Shown here: piece by piece, positions 5,666 to 5,786 of the stretch
Position numbering within the stretch: the stretch's first letter is position 1
Layout: the number at the start of each line of letters is the position of its first letter
Assembly (NCBI GenBank): GCA_910586015.1
Contig: CAJUGJ010000030.1
Location: forward strand, 23,998-29,783
Source: an uncultured Lachnospiraceae bacterium
GTDB lineage: Bacteria > Bacillota > Clostridia > Lachnospirales > Lachnospiraceae
Direction of reading: 5' to 3'
DNA: 5,786 bases
The notes under the pieces: model-generated
Databases searched by the model: none
What the model was told of the DNA's origin: nothing
What the model saw: the letters and a program-made list of their open reading frames with translations, nothing else
Position numbers and translations under genes: made by a program

Positions 5666-5745
5666 TATAGCGAAGCCCTACCAGCCTGTCAAGGGCGGCG
5701 ACAGCCGTTTATTTACCCTTGACAGGCTGGTAGGGCTTCGCTGTA
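5666..5745. repeat. Long GC-rich palindrome with nested hairpin
   Basis: Bases 5669-5695 and 5716-5742 are perfectly complementary over 27 positions; allowing one T-G mismatch extends the arms to 5666 and 5745. The arms are about 63% GC in otherwise AT-rich DNA. The 20-base loop holds its own hairpin, CGGC (5696-5699) with GCCG (5704-5707), followed by TTTATTTA. It lies just upstream of the defence operon promoter. It could be a bidirectional terminator insulating the operon, a transfer origin or recombination site of a mobile element, or an element-end repeat. Which of these cannot be decided from sequence alone. Confidence 0.75.
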
Positions 5746-5755
5746 TGACACCCAA

Positions 5756-5775
5756 GAGGGCTTTAAGCAGCCCTC
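5756..5775. repeat. 7-bp hairpin near the window edge
   Basis: GAGGGCT (5756-5762) pairs with AGCCCTC (5769-5775) across a 6-base loop. No T-run follows within the window. It lies 10 bases beyond the long palindrome and shares its high GC content, so both may belong to the same non-coding site. No coding frame is evident from 5658 to 5786. Confidence 0.5.
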
Positions 5776-5786
5776 CGGCTATCACC

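Larger units (their letters stand above)
1994..5786. mobile_element. Putative inserted defence-carrying element, right limit not seen
   Basis: The MATE gene is interrupted near base 1994. Beyond the break are short repeats of recombinase-arm type, a possible recombinase tail, an oppositely oriented five-gene defence operon and a GC-rich palindrome near the window edge. Together these suggest a horizontally acquired element or a cargo segment of one. No complete integrase, transposase, target duplication or attachment-site pair can be seen, and the true right end may lie past the window. The exact left boundary is estimated from loss of protein similarity, so it may be off by tens of bases. 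Confidence 0.4.

Noticed and set aside
1..5786. CRISPR array, tRNA or rRNA
   Set aside because: No regularly spaced repeats with unique spacers and no cloverleaf or rRNA-like sequence were seen on either strand.

Overview
The window is AT-rich DNA with dense genes, strong GGAGG-type ribosome binding sites and sigma-A-like promoters. This fits a low-GC Bacillota, most likely a gut-type Clostridia (Lachnospiraceae/Ruminococcaceae-like). That placement is inferred from composition and gene style; no marker gene is present.

Left part (1-2122, + strand): a promoter with an overlapping dyad drives a fused AraC-type regulator/GNAT acetyltransferase (124-984). A MATE-family multidrug exporter gene follows 25 bases later (from 1010). 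The exporter is not intact. Family-like sequence stops near residue 328 (about base 1994), and the frame then runs through unrelated AT-rich sequence to a stop at 2120-2122, losing roughly the last 100 residues. The region after the break (about 1988-2162) holds an inverted repeat, a cluster of GTTGCCAAA-type repeats and, on the - strand, a 32-codon frame that looks like the tail of a larger gene, possibly a tyrosine recombinase. I read it as the end of an inserted, possibly integrase-deleted, element.

Right part (2155-5546, - strand): five tightly packed genes run in one direction from one good promoter (-35 at 5613-5618, -10 at 5590-5595). In order of transcription they are a small Cro/C1-type helix-turn-helix regulator, a PD-(D/E)XK restriction endonuclease, an M.RsrI-like adenine DNA methyltransferase, a CD-NTase (SMODS) nucleotidyltransferase, and a two-helix SLATT membrane protein. 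The first three form a controller-R-M type II restriction-modification system. The last two form a minimal two-gene CBASS (cyclic oligonucleotide signal plus membrane effector). Gaps or overlaps are 21, -16, 22 and 26 bases, so the whole set looks like one operon. It would join DNA cleavage with an abortive, membrane-damaging second layer under one controller. This composite is the most interesting feature of the window.

Right edge (5658-5786): no gene is visible. It holds a GC-rich, perfect 27-bp inverted repeat with a nested hairpin in its loop, then a second hairpin. The composition contrast suggests an element boundary, a strong bidirectional terminator, or a transfer/recombination site.
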